A DNA stretch of 23,837 nucleotides from an uncultured Eubacteriales bacterium (GTDB lineage: Bacteria > Bacillota > Clostridia > Lachnospirales > Bianqueaceae): positions 1 to 23,837 of the forward strand of contig CABUPM010000026.1 of the NCBI GenBank assembly GCA_902493345.1. Direction: 5' to 3'. The notes beneath the pieces are model-generated. The model saw nothing but the letters and a program-made list of their open reading frames with translations. It did no database searches and had not been told where the DNA came from. The translations under genes and the position numbers were made by a program. Of the stretch, positions 6,963-14,068 are shown in pieces (position 1 is the stretch's first letter; every line of letters begins with the position of its first letter).

Positions 6963-7766
6963 ATGGAATTTCTGCAGAGTTTTTCTCTGGAAGGCAAGGT
7001 AGCCCTTATCACGGGAGCTTCCTATGGAATTGGTTTTGCCATTGCTACGGCATACGCAAAGGCCGGCGCAACGATCGTATTTAATGATATCAAGCAGGAA
7101 CTGGTAGACAAGGGTCTTGCGGCTTATAAGGAAGAAGGAATCGAGGCTCATGGTTATGTTTGCGACGTAACCAACGAGGAAGCGGTACAGACAATGGTCA
7201 AGAAGATCGAAGAGGAAGTCGGTGTGATCGATATTCTGGTCAATAACGCAGGTATCATCAAGAGAATTCCGATGACGGAGATGACCGCGGATCAGTTCCG
7301 CCAGGTAATCGATGTCGATCTGAATGCTCCCTTTATCGTATCCAAGGCAGTCATTCCGAGCATGATCAAGAAGGGCCATGGTAAGATTATTAACATCTGC
7401 TCTATGATGAGTGAACTGGGTCGTGAGACGGTTTCCGCATATGCGGCCGCGAAGGGCGGACTGAAGATGCTGACCCGCAATATCGCTTCTGAGTATGGTG
7501 AGTTCAACATTCAGTGCAACGGCATCGGTCCTGGATATATCGCGACTCCGCAGACCGCGCCGCTTCGTGAGATCCAGCCGGACGGCAGCCGTCATCCGTT
7601 TGATCAGTTCATCATTGCCAAGACTCCGGCCGCTCGTTGGGGTCAGACCGAGGATCTGCAGGGACCGGCAGTGTTCCTGGCATCCGACGCGTCCAATTTT
7701 GTCAATGGTCATGTGCTGTATGTAGACGGTGGTATCCTGGCATACATCGGCAAGCAGCCGAAGTAA
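6963..7766 (+). CDS. SDR oxidoreductase, gluconate 5-dehydrogenase-like
   Basis: 267 residues, start ATG 6963 with GGAGG 8-9 nt upstream. A classical short-chain dehydrogenase: NAD(P) loop TGASYGIG (17-24), NNAG, and catalytic Ser147, Tyr160, Lys164 in the INICSMMS and SAYAAAKGG segments. From memory it is strikingly similar over its whole length to the streptococcal gluconate 5-dehydrogenase, including the ends GPGYIATPQTAPLRE and HPFDQFIIAKTPAARWG. Relatives of that enzyme also act on 2-keto-3-deoxygluconate-type intermediates of uronate breakdown (DhuD/KduD-like). Either role fits a cell that once had a pectinase (see the GH28 remnant). It is monocistronic, between its own promoter and terminator. 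Confidence 0.93.
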   Translation: MEFLQSFSLEGKVALITGASYGIGFAIATAYAKAGATIVFNDIKQELVDKGLAAYKEEGIEAHGYVCDVTNEEAVQTMVKKIEEEVGVIDILVNNAGIIKRIPMTEMTADQFRQVIDVDLNAPFIVSKAVIPSMIKKGHGKIINICSMMSELGRETVSAYAAAKGGLKMLTRNIASEYGEFNIQCNGIGPGYIATPQTAPLREIQPDGSRHPFDQFIIAKTPAARWGQTEDLQGPAVFLASDASNFVNGHVLYVDGGILAYIGKQPK

Positions 7767-7784
7767 GACAGATCGGATTTCTGA

Positions 7785-7811
7785 CAGGGCGTTTTCGGAC
7801 GCTCTGTTTTT
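7785..7811 (+). terminator. Terminator after the SDR gene
   Basis: CAGGGCG (7785-7791) pairs with CGCTCTG (7800-7806) around an 8-nt loop, followed by TTTTT. It lies 18 bp after the SDR stop. Confidence 0.88.
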
Positions 7812-7875
7812 GTATACAAAAGATTCCGGAAAAACAAAAATCTGCGCAAATTATTCATAAAATTGCCGGAAGAAC

Positions 7876-7904
7876 TTGACAATCATGCAAAAAAGTATGA
7901 TAAT
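7876..7904 (+). promoter_or_regulatory. Promoter of ilvE
   Basis: TTGACA (7876-7881), a 17-bp spacer and GATAAT (7899-7904). The resulting leader is only about 30 nt, too short for a T-box or peptide attenuator. Confidence 0.85.
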
Positions 7905-7941
7905 AACACGTATACGAGGCAGCTCCCCGTAGGAAAGGAAG

Positions 7942-8973
7942 ATGGCAATGGAGAAGAAGAATATTGACTGGGCCAATCTTGGATTTGGCTATGTTCAGAC
8001 AGATAAACGGTATGTATCCAATTATAAGAATGGCGCCTGGGATGAGGGCGGACTGACAGATGACGCAACGGTAACGATCAGTGAATGCGCCGGCGTACTG
8101 CAGTATGCTCAGACGGTTTTTGAGGGATTGAAGGCGTATACGACCGAGCAGGGACATATTGTAATCTTCCGCCCGGATCTGAACGGAGAGCGGATGGAGA
8201 ATTCCGCGAAGCGTCTGGAGATGCCTGTTTTCCCCAAGGAACGTTTTGTAGAAGCGGTTCGTCAGACGGTCAAGGCCAATGCGGCGTATGTACCTCCGTA
8301 TGGTACGGGCGCGACGCTGTATGTTCGTCCGTATATGTTTGGCTCCAGCCCAGTAATCGGTGTAAAGCCGGCGCAGGAGTATCAGTTCCGTGTCTTTGTA
8401 ACGCCGGTAGGTCCTTATTTTAAGGGCGGTGTAAAGCCTCTTACGATCTGCGTAAGTGATTATGACCGCGCGGCGCCGCAGGGAACAGGACATATCAAGG
8501 CGGGCCTGAATTACGCGATGAGCCTTCATGCAATTGTGTCTGCGCATGAGAATGGTTTTGATGAAAATATGTACCTGGATGCGGCGACCCGGACCAAGGT
8601 GGAGGAGACCGGCGGCGCGAACTTCATCTTTGTCACTAAGGACAACAAGGTGGTTACGCCCAAGTCCTCCAGTATTCTTCCGTCTATCACCCGCCGTTCT
8701 CTGGTGTATGTAGCTAAGGAGTATCTGGGTCTTGAGGTAGAAGAGAGAGAGGTATACCTGGACGAAGTGAAGGATTTTGCGGAGTGCGGTCTGTGCGGAA
8801 CGGCAGCCGTCATCTCCCCGGTCGGCAAGGTCGTGGATCATGGCAAGGAGTATGTTTTTGCGAGTGGCATGGAGAAGATGGGCCCGATTACGCAGAAGCT
8901 GTATGATACACTGACCGGTATTCAGATGGGAAGACTGGAAGCACCGGAAGGCTGGATTCAGGTTATCGAATAA
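7942..8973 (+). CDS. ilvE: Branched-chain amino acid aminotransferase
   Basis: 343 residues, PLP fold type IV. It transfers the amino group between glutamate and the keto acids of Leu, Ile and Val in the cytosol. Visible features are YAQTVFEGLKAY near residue 55, the PLP lysine in GHIKAGLNYA (Lys186), the EETGGANFIFV cofactor segment and GTAAVISPVG near the end. The length equals the usual long bacterial/eukaryotic-type BCAT. ATG 7942 is used; a second in-frame ATG six bases later has better spacing from AGGAAAGG and may be the real start. It is a single-gene unit with its own promoter and strong terminator. Confidence 0.95.
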   Translation: MAMEKKNIDWANLGFGYVQTDKRYVSNYKNGAWDEGGLTDDATVTISECAGVLQYAQTVFEGLKAYTTEQGHIVIFRPDLNGERMENSAKRLEMPVFPKERFVEAVRQTVKANAAYVPPYGTGATLYVRPYMFGSSPVIGVKPAQEYQFRVFVTPVGPYFKGGVKPLTICVSDYDRAAPQGTGHIKAGLNYAMSLHAIVSAHENGFDENMYLDAATRTKVEETGGANFIFVTKDNKVVTPKSSSILPSITRRSLVYVAKEYLGLEVEEREVYLDEVKDFAECGLCGTAAVISPVGKVVDHGKEYVFASGMEKMGPITQKLYDTLTGIQMGRLEAPEGWIQVIE

Positions 8974-8998
8974 TTCGGACATCATTCAGAGAAAAAGG

Positions 8999-9034
8999 AC
9001 ACCCGGAGAATCGACAGATTTTTCGGGTGTTTTT
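8999..9034 (+). terminator. Terminator after ilvE
   Basis: ACACCCG (8999-9005) pairs with CGGGTGT (9024-9030); the interior GAGAATC/GATTTTT also pairs around a GACA loop, giving about 14 bp with two G-U pairs. TTTT follows. Confidence 0.9.
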
Positions 9035-9051
9035 GTAAACAGAGGGTACCT

Positions 9052-10071
9052 ATGGAATATCTGATATTTTTTACGATCCTTATCGGCGGAATCTTTGGGG
9101 TCATTATGTGTATGGAGCCGAGAACTTTGTGGAGCGGCGCGGTCTTTGTGGTTTTTATGATCCAGCTGGCGGCCCTGGCTATTGTGTCCGTGGCAGAGTA
9201 TTCCGAATGGATTCTGAGGCATGAGTGGATCTATATCCCTTTGGCGGCGGCAGCTGTGTTTGCTTTTTTATTTATCGTGCTGTTTCCGGTCCTGCTGATA
9301 CTGATGTTTCTGGTAGAGGGCATCCGGGTACTCAAGAAAGAGGGGAAAAGCTTTTCTAACGCGTTGTCGCTCCTTTTTGCGCTGCTTCTGACAGGGTATC
9401 TGGTCGGCTGGCCTCTGGTAGGACAACTGAGCCTGGGAACATGGGGCAGCCTGGTTTATATCAGTATCAGCGCGTTTATCCTGTATCTTCTGATGCTGAT
9501 GACGATGTATGTGCTGTCCGCGCTTTTGAATCTGTTTCATCTCTGCAAGAGAAAGAGACTGGACTATATTGTGGTATTGGGGTGTGGAGTATCCGGCGAT
9601 CGGGTGACACCGCTCCTGGCTGGGAGGATTGAGAAGGGACTCCAGCTCCTACGTTATAATCCACGTGCGAGACTGATTCTGTCCGGAGGACAGGGAGAGG
9701 GAGAAACGATTACGGAGGGAGAGGCTATGGCAGCCTATGCGCAGGCACAGGGAAGCGATATGGGACGGGTCATTGTGGAAAACCGTTCAGTCAATACCCG
9801 GGAGAATCTGCTGTTTTCCAGGGAGCTGATGGAGGGGGAAAAGCCCAGGATTGCGCTGGTTACAACCGGATACCATGTGTTTCGGGCATTGATTCTCGCG
9901 AGGAAGTGCGGAATCCGCTGTATCGGTTACGGAGCCAGAACCAAGTGGTATTTTACGCTGAACGCTCTGATCCGGGAATTTGTTGGTTATCTGAAGCTTT
10001 CATGGAAGCTGCATACAGGTGTACTGGCAGGGATGGTGCTGCTCTTTTTGGTGTTAATGCTGGTGCTGTAA
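9052..10071 (+). CDS. YdcF/DUF218 family membrane protein
   Basis: 339 residues. The first ~165 residues hold several hydrophobic helices (about five or six), then a cytoplasm- or exterior-facing DUF218 domain from about residue 170, and a final C-terminal helix. The domain shows DYIVVLGCGVSGD, RARLILSGGQGEGE, TEGEAMAAYA, the signature NRSVNTRENL, and LVTTGYHVFRA. DUF218 proteins such as SanA, ElyC and YdcF act in envelope maintenance or have unknown enzymatic activity. The ATG at 9052 follows a weak AGAGGG. No promoter of its own is evident after the ilvE terminator, so its expression may rely on read-through or a weak site I cannot see. Confidence 0.9.
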   Translation: MEYLIFFTILIGGIFGVIMCMEPRTLWSGAVFVVFMIQLAALAIVSVAEYSEWILRHEWIYIPLAAAAVFAFLFIVLFPVLLILMFLVEGIRVLKKEGKSFSNALSLLFALLLTGYLVGWPLVGQLSLGTWGSLVYISISAFILYLLMLMTMYVLSALLNLFHLCKRKRLDYIVVLGCGVSGDRVTPLLAGRIEKGLQLLRYNPRARLILSGGQGEGETITEGEAMAAYAQAQGSDMGRVIVENRSVNTRENLLFSRELMEGEKPRIALVTTGYHVFRALILARKCGIRCIGYGARTKWYFTLNALIREFVGYLKLSWKLHTGVLAGMVLLFLVLMLVL

Positions 10072-10090
10072 GTGAAAAATCTCTTAGGAA

Positions 10091-10119
10091 TTGACAGCAA
10101 AGGGATTTTATACTATAAT
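10091..10119 (+). promoter_or_regulatory. Consensus promoter before the pseudogene and VanZ gene
   Basis: Perfect TTGACA (10091-10096), a 17-bp spacer and perfect TATAAT (10114-10119). It now serves a broken reading frame and, downstream of it, the VanZ gene. Confidence 0.88.
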
Positions 10120-10140
10120 ATGAATTGAATAACATATATC

Positions 10141-10469
10141 ATGCGATTCATAACCATGCAGTATATGTATACGGAACGAGCGCATTTGATGTGTCCCCAG
10201 ATGTATTTTGGTATTGTGGAGACAGTGAAGCGGAGAGTGGAAGCAGAGGCACTGTATGAGGCTTTTCGGAGCAGGGCAGGGGCTTTCGTGGGCGGAAATA
10301 TGTTTGGATATAAGCTAAGAAACGGATATTCGATTACCAATCTCGGCAGGATAGAGAATGACGCGGTAGGGGAAGCGATGTTTAGACGGCATCCCCGGCC
10401 ATGAAAAAGACATTAGGAGCCCTTACATTCAATGGACAGATGGTTTTGTGTGTCAGCGAGCGCAAGTGA
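10141..10469 (+). pseudogene. Remnant of a condensation/acyltransferase-like protein (internal deletion plus frameshift)
   Basis: An 87-codon frame from ATG 10141 begins like the N-terminus of a larger condensation-type acyltransferase (AHLMCPQMYFGIVETVK, about residues 14-30). After residue ~45 it jumps to what looks like the C-terminal part: FVGGNMFGYK then YSITNLGRIEND. It breaks off at residue 87, but the +2 frame continues from about 10395 as PAMKKTLGALTFNGQM to a natural-looking SERK end at the TGA at 10467-10469. Several hundred residues appear to be missing, including any catalytic HHxxxD motif. No good ribosome binding site precedes the ATG. The family call rests on pattern memory; that it is broken is supported by the two-frame continuity at the 3' end. 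Confidence 0.6.
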
Positions 10470-10486
10470 AGGAAGGAGGGAGAAAG

Positions 10487-11005
10487 ATGGCGAAAATTCT
10501 TCGATATATACCGGATTTCGCCGTACTGGCGGTATTGTATGTGTTCTGGCTGTATCCGAGGTGGAGGCATAAGGGTAAGCGGATATTGGTGGTAAATACC
10601 CTGATGTATGTGTATCTTTCCGGGGTTCTGATGGTGACACTGATGCCGATGATCACCTCGCTGCCGCTATGGTTTAATCATCCATATATTCCGATGCATA
10701 TGGTGCCCTTTGAGGATGTACTCTACGGCAGAGGGGATTATATCCGTCAGATTATACTGAACATATTTATGATGGTGCCGTTTGGATTTTTATATCCGCT
10801 ATGCCGAAGAAACGCCGGGAAAAACTGCGGGCTGCTCCGGTGTCTATTGGCGTCGCTTCTGCTCAGCCTGGCGATCGAAGTATTGCAGCCGTTGATCAAT
10901 GGGGCAAGGAGCGCGGATATCACCGACGTGATTACCAATACTACCGGCGGGGCGCTCGGTTATACGGTCTATGCGCTATTTGGCCGGATCTGCGGAAGGC
11001 TGTAA
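10487..11005 (+). CDS. VanZ family membrane protein
   Basis: 172 residues; ATG 10487 with GGAGGGAG about 5 nt upstream. Four or five hydrophobic helices, with the family pattern of a conserved NIFMMVPFGFLYPL helix (residues about 97-110) and a C-terminal EVLQ...RSADITDVITNTTGG...GY segment. VanZ-like proteins are small membrane proteins; the namesake gives low-level teicoplanin resistance, but most relatives have no assigned role. The gene is preceded by the pseudogene remnant and probably transcribed from the same consensus promoter. It converges on the Rrf2 gene with a shared terminator. Confidence 0.9.
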   Translation: MAKILRYIPDFAVLAVLYVFWLYPRWRHKGKRILVVNTLMYVYLSGVLMVTLMPMITSLPLWFNHPYIPMHMVPFEDVLYGRGDYIRQIILNIFMMVPFGFLYPLCRRNAGKNCGLLRCLLASLLLSLAIEVLQPLINGARSADITDVITNTTGGALGYTVYALFGRICGRL

Positions 11006-11012
11006 AGCATAC

Positions 11013-11060
11013 AAAAAGACCTCCTGTTTTTTCTGAAAAAGGAGAACAGAAGGTCTTTTT
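11013..11060. terminator. Bidirectional terminator between VanZ and Rrf2 genes
   Basis: AAAAAGACCTCCTGTT and AACAGAAGGTCTTTTT pair over 16 positions with one mismatch, and carry A/T tracts on both flanks. The structure ends both the plus-strand VanZ transcript and the minus-strand Rrf2 transcript. Confidence 0.92.
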
Positions 11061-11061
11061 G

Positions 11062-11499
11062 TCAGATCATATAATCATTGCCGTATTGAGAGGTCTGCTG
11101 ATCCAGGAGATCCTGCAGGGTGATGCTGCTTAAATACTCATGAATGACACGGTTCAAACCCTGCCATAAGGGGCGGGTCGGGCAGTTGGCGCTGCGCTCG
11201 CATTCTACGGTGGGCTGATCGACACAGGCGACAGGACACAGGCTTCCCTCCGTCAGAAGCAGGATGTCTTCGGCCGTATACTGGTCCGGCGCCTTGGCGA
11301 GACGGTAGCCGCCCTGAAATCCGCGGTTGGTCAGAAGACACCCGGAACGGATCAGCGTAGGAACGATTTGTTCCAGATATTTTTTGGAGATATCCTGCCG
11401 GGCAGCGATATCCTTTAGCGCGACATAACCGTCAGACTGATGCTCGGCGAGATCCAGCATCAATCGCAGAGCATAACGGCCCTTGGTGGAGATTCGCAT
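11062..11499 (-). CDS. Rrf2 family transcription regulator with a cysteine cluster
   Basis: 145 residues. ATG 11499 is chosen because AAGGAAG lies 8 nt upstream; the GTG at 11508 would overlap that site. A winged-helix Rrf2 protein: MRISTKGRYALRLMLDLA start, recognition helix ISKKYLEQIVPTL, and wing RGFQGGYRLA. A cluster C88-x3-C92-x7-C100-x5-C106 lies where IscR and NsrR hold an Fe-S cluster, so iron-sulfur or redox/NO sensing is likely; CymR-type members lack such cysteines. No suf/isc or cysteine genes are adjacent, so targets cannot be inferred here. It is a single-gene unit. Confidence 0.93.
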   Translation of the reverse strand: MRISTKGRYALRLMLDLAEHQSDGYVALKDIAARQDISKKYLEQIVPTLIRSGCLLTNRGFQGGYRLAKAPDQYTAEDILLLTEGSLCPVACVDQPTVECERSANCPTRPLWQGLNRVIHEYLSSITLQDLLDQQTSQYGNDYMI

Positions 11500-11526
11500 A
11501 GAGTCCACTTCCTTTCTTATAACCTA

Positions 11527-11555
11527 ATAATACCATAGATGAAGTAGGCTTTCAA
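11527..11555 (-). promoter_or_regulatory. Promoter of the Rrf2 gene
   Basis: Minus strand: TTGAAA (11555-11550), 17-bp spacer, TATTAT (11532-11527), 28 bp before the ATG. If the regulator is autoregulated, its operator should lie here; I see no clear palindrome. Confidence 0.7.
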
Positions 11556-11569
11556 GAGGCAGTAAGAAG

Positions 11570-11615
11570 AAATAAAAATACAGCGGCTGATTTTTATAAG
11601 AATCAGCCGCTGTAT
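11570..11615 (-). terminator. Terminator of the DUF1538/P-II unit
   Basis: A perfect 15-bp stem, ATACAGCGGCTGATT (11578-11592) with AATCAGCCGCTGTAT (11601-11615), and an 8-nt loop. Read on the minus strand it is followed by TTTTTAT, so it ends the unit starting at 13862. Confidence 0.93.
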
Positions 11616-11628
11616 GTATAGAATCTGC

Positions 11629-12345
11629 TTATTGTTCCAAGCCCATGACCTCATCCACCGGCAGAGAGAATACGATTCCATGCGCGTCGGTACGGCAGCC
11701 GCAGGCATCGCTGATAGCGGTCATCACGGCTGTCTTGTTTTCCTTCGGAGTAACGATCATGACAAATTCCTGCTCGGAGTGCAGGGGGGTTCCGAGAAAC
11801 TGGCTGGCCTGTTCGGAATTCTTGCGAAGTCCGCGCAGAATCGTGCCGCCCTTGGCTCCGGCGGTACGTGCCGCTTCCATAACATCTTCACTGTATCCGC
11901 TGACAACCGATGTCCATATGATTGTGAATTCTGATTTTTGCTGCATCTCTGACATATCTCTATCGATCCTTTCTTTGATTTTCTGTTCCAGAACCTCTCT
12001 GGTTTCGGCGTTGAGCACATCCAGAATCGCGGTTTGCAGGCCGGTCAACGGCACAGAAAAAGCAATTCCGCGTCCGCGTTGACGCACTTGGATCTGATGG
12101 CTCATCTGTTCAAATAGGGTATGGACCTGTGAGCGGGGCAGAACGCCGACGGTTACGATACGGAGCGTACCGCTGAGACCGAAAATATCCAACATTTCTG
12201 AAGGAGCCGTGCCCTTGCCGCGGCACTGGTAAAAAATCGGTACATGCTGTTCCGTGAAGATTTCCTCGAGATTTTTCTCGTCCTCCGGACGGGTGATGGC
12301 CACGACAATGCGCGGAACCAACTGTTTTTTTTCTTCTGGGGTCAT
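11629..12345 (-). CDS. Tandem P-II-like regulatory protein, partner of DUF1538
   Basis: 238 residues made of two P-II-like (ferredoxin-like) halves, about 10-110 and 137-235, joined by a charged helix. The first half has RIVVAITRPED and CRGKGTAPSE; the second has AKGGTILRGLR and EFVMIVTPKEN, then GIVFSLPVDEVMGL. The uridylylated T-loop tyrosine of classical GlnB is not recognisable. P-II proteins sense nucleotides or metabolites and often gate a membrane partner. Here the start codon overlaps the DUF1538 stop by one base (TAATG), with GAGGAGGAAC upstream, so the two are made together. It is probably a cytosolic regulator of that transporter; the ligand is unknown. Domain calls are by pattern; the pairing is seen directly. 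Confidence 0.88.
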   Translation of the reverse strand: MTPEEKKQLVPRIVVAITRPEDEKNLEEIFTEQHVPIFYQCRGKGTAPSEMLDIFGLSGTLRIVTVGVLPRSQVHTLFEQMSHQIQVRQRGRGIAFSVPLTGLQTAILDVLNAETREVLEQKIKERIDRDMSEMQQKSEFTIIWTSVVSGYSEDVMEAARTAGAKGGTILRGLRKNSEQASQFLGTPLHSEQEFVMIVTPKENKTAVMTAISDACGCRTDAHGIVFSLPVDEVMGLEQ

Positions 12346-13862
12346 TATAGTTCCTCCTCTAAATCAACAATGGTATCATCCAGCAGCGGTTTTTCGGGAA
12401 CGAGAACCGAAGACTTGGATTTGCGCATATACAGCAGTCCCATGACCTGAATAGCAATCAGAGGAGCCAATGCGACCAGCGCGACTACGCCGAACGCATC
12501 CATGACCACATTGCCGCCGATGGCCGTACAGGCACCGATGGATAGGGGCAGCAGAAAGGTTGAAGTCATAGGTCCACTGGCGACACCGCCGGAGTCAAAA
12601 GCAATACCAACAAACACGGATGGGACGATACGGCTAAGAACTAGAGCGATGCCATAGCCAGGGATCAGAATCCAGTAAATATTGATTCCCGTCAGAACGC
12701 GTACCATGGACAACGCGACAGCACAGGCAACACCGATGGATAGGGAGGTGTTCATCATTTTGTGAGAGATCATACCACCGGTCAGATCTTCGACCTGCTG
12801 GTTCAGAACCTGTACGGCAGGCTCTGCCTTGACGATATAATATCCGATGATAATACCGATGGGAACCAGAAGCCAGCGGTATGCGCCGGCAGCGAGACCC
12901 GTCCCCAAAAGGTTGCCGACGGGAGCAAATCCCACATTCACACCGGTAAGGAACAGGATCAGACCGATTACGGTGTAGAGAAAACCAATACAGATTCGAA
13001 AGAACTGATGCTTACGGAAATTGTGGGTAGTCAGTTGAAAGATCAGGAAAACGACAAAGACCGGAAGAAGGCTCACAGCCACTTCCTTGGAGTACTCAGG
13101 AAGCGCGACAAAGAACTGGTACACGGCGTCGTAGGTCGTATGGATATCCACAATATTCACGGTGGAATAGGTAGCTTCTGTAGGATGATAGAAGATTCCG
13201 AGAAGCAATACCATCATGATGGGACCAACGCTGCCCAGAGCGACTAGACCGAAGCTGTCCCCGGTACTGTTAGGGTCGCTGCGTGTTGCGGCCAGACCAA
13301 CGCCCAGAGCCATGATAAAGGGAACGGTCATAGGGCCGGTCGTGACGCCGCCGGCATCAAAGGCCACAGCGGTGAATTCAGAAGGAGTAAAGAAAGATAG
13401 CACAAATAAAAGAAGGTACAGAATAATCAACAGCTTGGATAGCTCTGTATGACAGCGGATACGCAGTACGGCAATGGCCAGAAAAATGCCGACGCCGACA
13501 GCGATCGTCCAGATCAGAACATTGTTCGGGATGGAAGCTACTTGATTGGCCAGCACCTGCAGGTCCGGCTCGGAGATGGTGATGATTGCACCTAGTAAAA
13601 AACTGATGCCAAGTACAAATATCAGGTATTTACATTTGACCAGACGGTTTCCCACGCTTTGGCCCAGCGGTGTCATAGCCATCTCGGCGCCTAGCTGGAA
13701 GAAGCCCATGCCGACAATCAGCAGAAGCGCGCCGGTCAGGAAAAGCGCTACCGTACCGATTTCCATCGGCACCAGGGTGATGCTCAACAGAAGTACGATG
13801 ACAGTGATCGGAAGCACGCTGCTAAGCGACTCTTTGATCTTTTCTTTTAGTTTTTCATTCAT
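12345..13862 (-). CDS. DUF1538 family membrane protein, internally duplicated
   Basis: 505 residues, about 12-14 predicted membrane helices. The protein is a direct duplication: ISEPDLQVLANQV (96-108) and FDAGGVTTGPMT (168-179) in the first half recur as KAEPAVQVLNQQV (345-357) and FDSGGVASGPMT (422-433) in the second. In each half a SFGLVAL/AFGVVAL segment follows. Two repeats with conserved Gly-rich reentrant-like motifs and a Glu-Pro in a membrane segment are typical of secondary transporters. Substrate is unknown. The ATG at 13862 has only a distant AAAGGGG (about 16 nt), so translation initiation may be weak. Its promoter is at 13915-13943. Confidence 0.9.
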   Translation of the reverse strand: MNEKLKEKIKESLSSVLPITVIVLLLSITLVPMEIGTVALFLTGALLLIVGMGFFQLGAEMAMTPLGQSVGNRLVKCKYLIFVLGISFLLGAIITISEPDLQVLANQVASIPNNVLIWTIAVGVGIFLAIAVLRIRCHTELSKLLIILYLLLFVLSFFTPSEFTAVAFDAGGVTTGPMTVPFIMALGVGLAATRSDPNSTGDSFGLVALGSVGPIMMVLLLGIFYHPTEATYSTVNIVDIHTTYDAVYQFFVALPEYSKEVAVSLLPVFVVFLIFQLTTHNFRKHQFFRICIGFLYTVIGLILFLTGVNVGFAPVGNLLGTGLAAGAYRWLLVPIGIIIGYYIVKAEPAVQVLNQQVEDLTGGMISHKMMNTSLSIGVACAVALSMVRVLTGINIYWILIPGYGIALVLSRIVPSVFVGIAFDSGGVASGPMTSTFLLPLSIGACTAIGGNVVMDAFGVVALVALAPLIAIQVMGLLYMRKSKSSVLVPEKPLLDDTIVDLEEEL

Positions 13863-13914
13863 AACGATCTTATCGCCCCTTTCTTACTCTTACTATATAT
13901 ATTCTGATAGAATA

Positions 13915-13943
13915 ATTATAAAAGAAAAGATGGTGGAAAGCAA
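13915..13943 (-). promoter_or_regulatory. Promoter of the DUF1538/P-II unit
   Basis: Minus strand: TTGCTT (13943-13938), 17-bp spacer, TATAAT (13920-13915). Just downstream, ATTCT-GAT-AGAAT (13901-13913) is a short inverted repeat that could be an operator; this is weak evidence. Confidence 0.75.
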
Positions 13944-14012
13944 GAAAAAATTATGGAATCACCGGATCTTTTGCGTAGAACGGCAATGTGCGCAGGTATG
14001 CATGAAGTTGAT

Positions 14013-14050
14013 AAAAACAGCCCTGCGAGTTTTAGGTTCGCAGGGCTGTT
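14013..14050 (-). terminator. Terminator of hppA
   Basis: ACAGCCCTGCGA (14017-14028) pairs perfectly with TCGCAGGGCTGT (14038-14049). On the minus strand TTTTTAT follows. It separates hppA from the DUF1538 promoter downstream. Confidence 0.93.
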
Positions 14051-14068
14051 GTTCGTTCAGAAAATGAA

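Noticed and set aside
7905..7941. T-box or attenuator before ilvE
   Set aside because: The leader is only about 30 nt and has no specifier stem or terminator.
7855..8985. 376-codon open frame on the minus strand opposite ilvE
   Set aside because: Antisense shadow: composition is basic and low-complexity, there is no family resemblance and no ribosome binding site, and the plus-strand ilvE is unmistakable.
13901..13913. ATTCT-GAT-AGAAT as an operator for DUF1538
   Set aside because: A 5-bp AT-rich inverted repeat near a promoter is common by chance; kept only as a remark.
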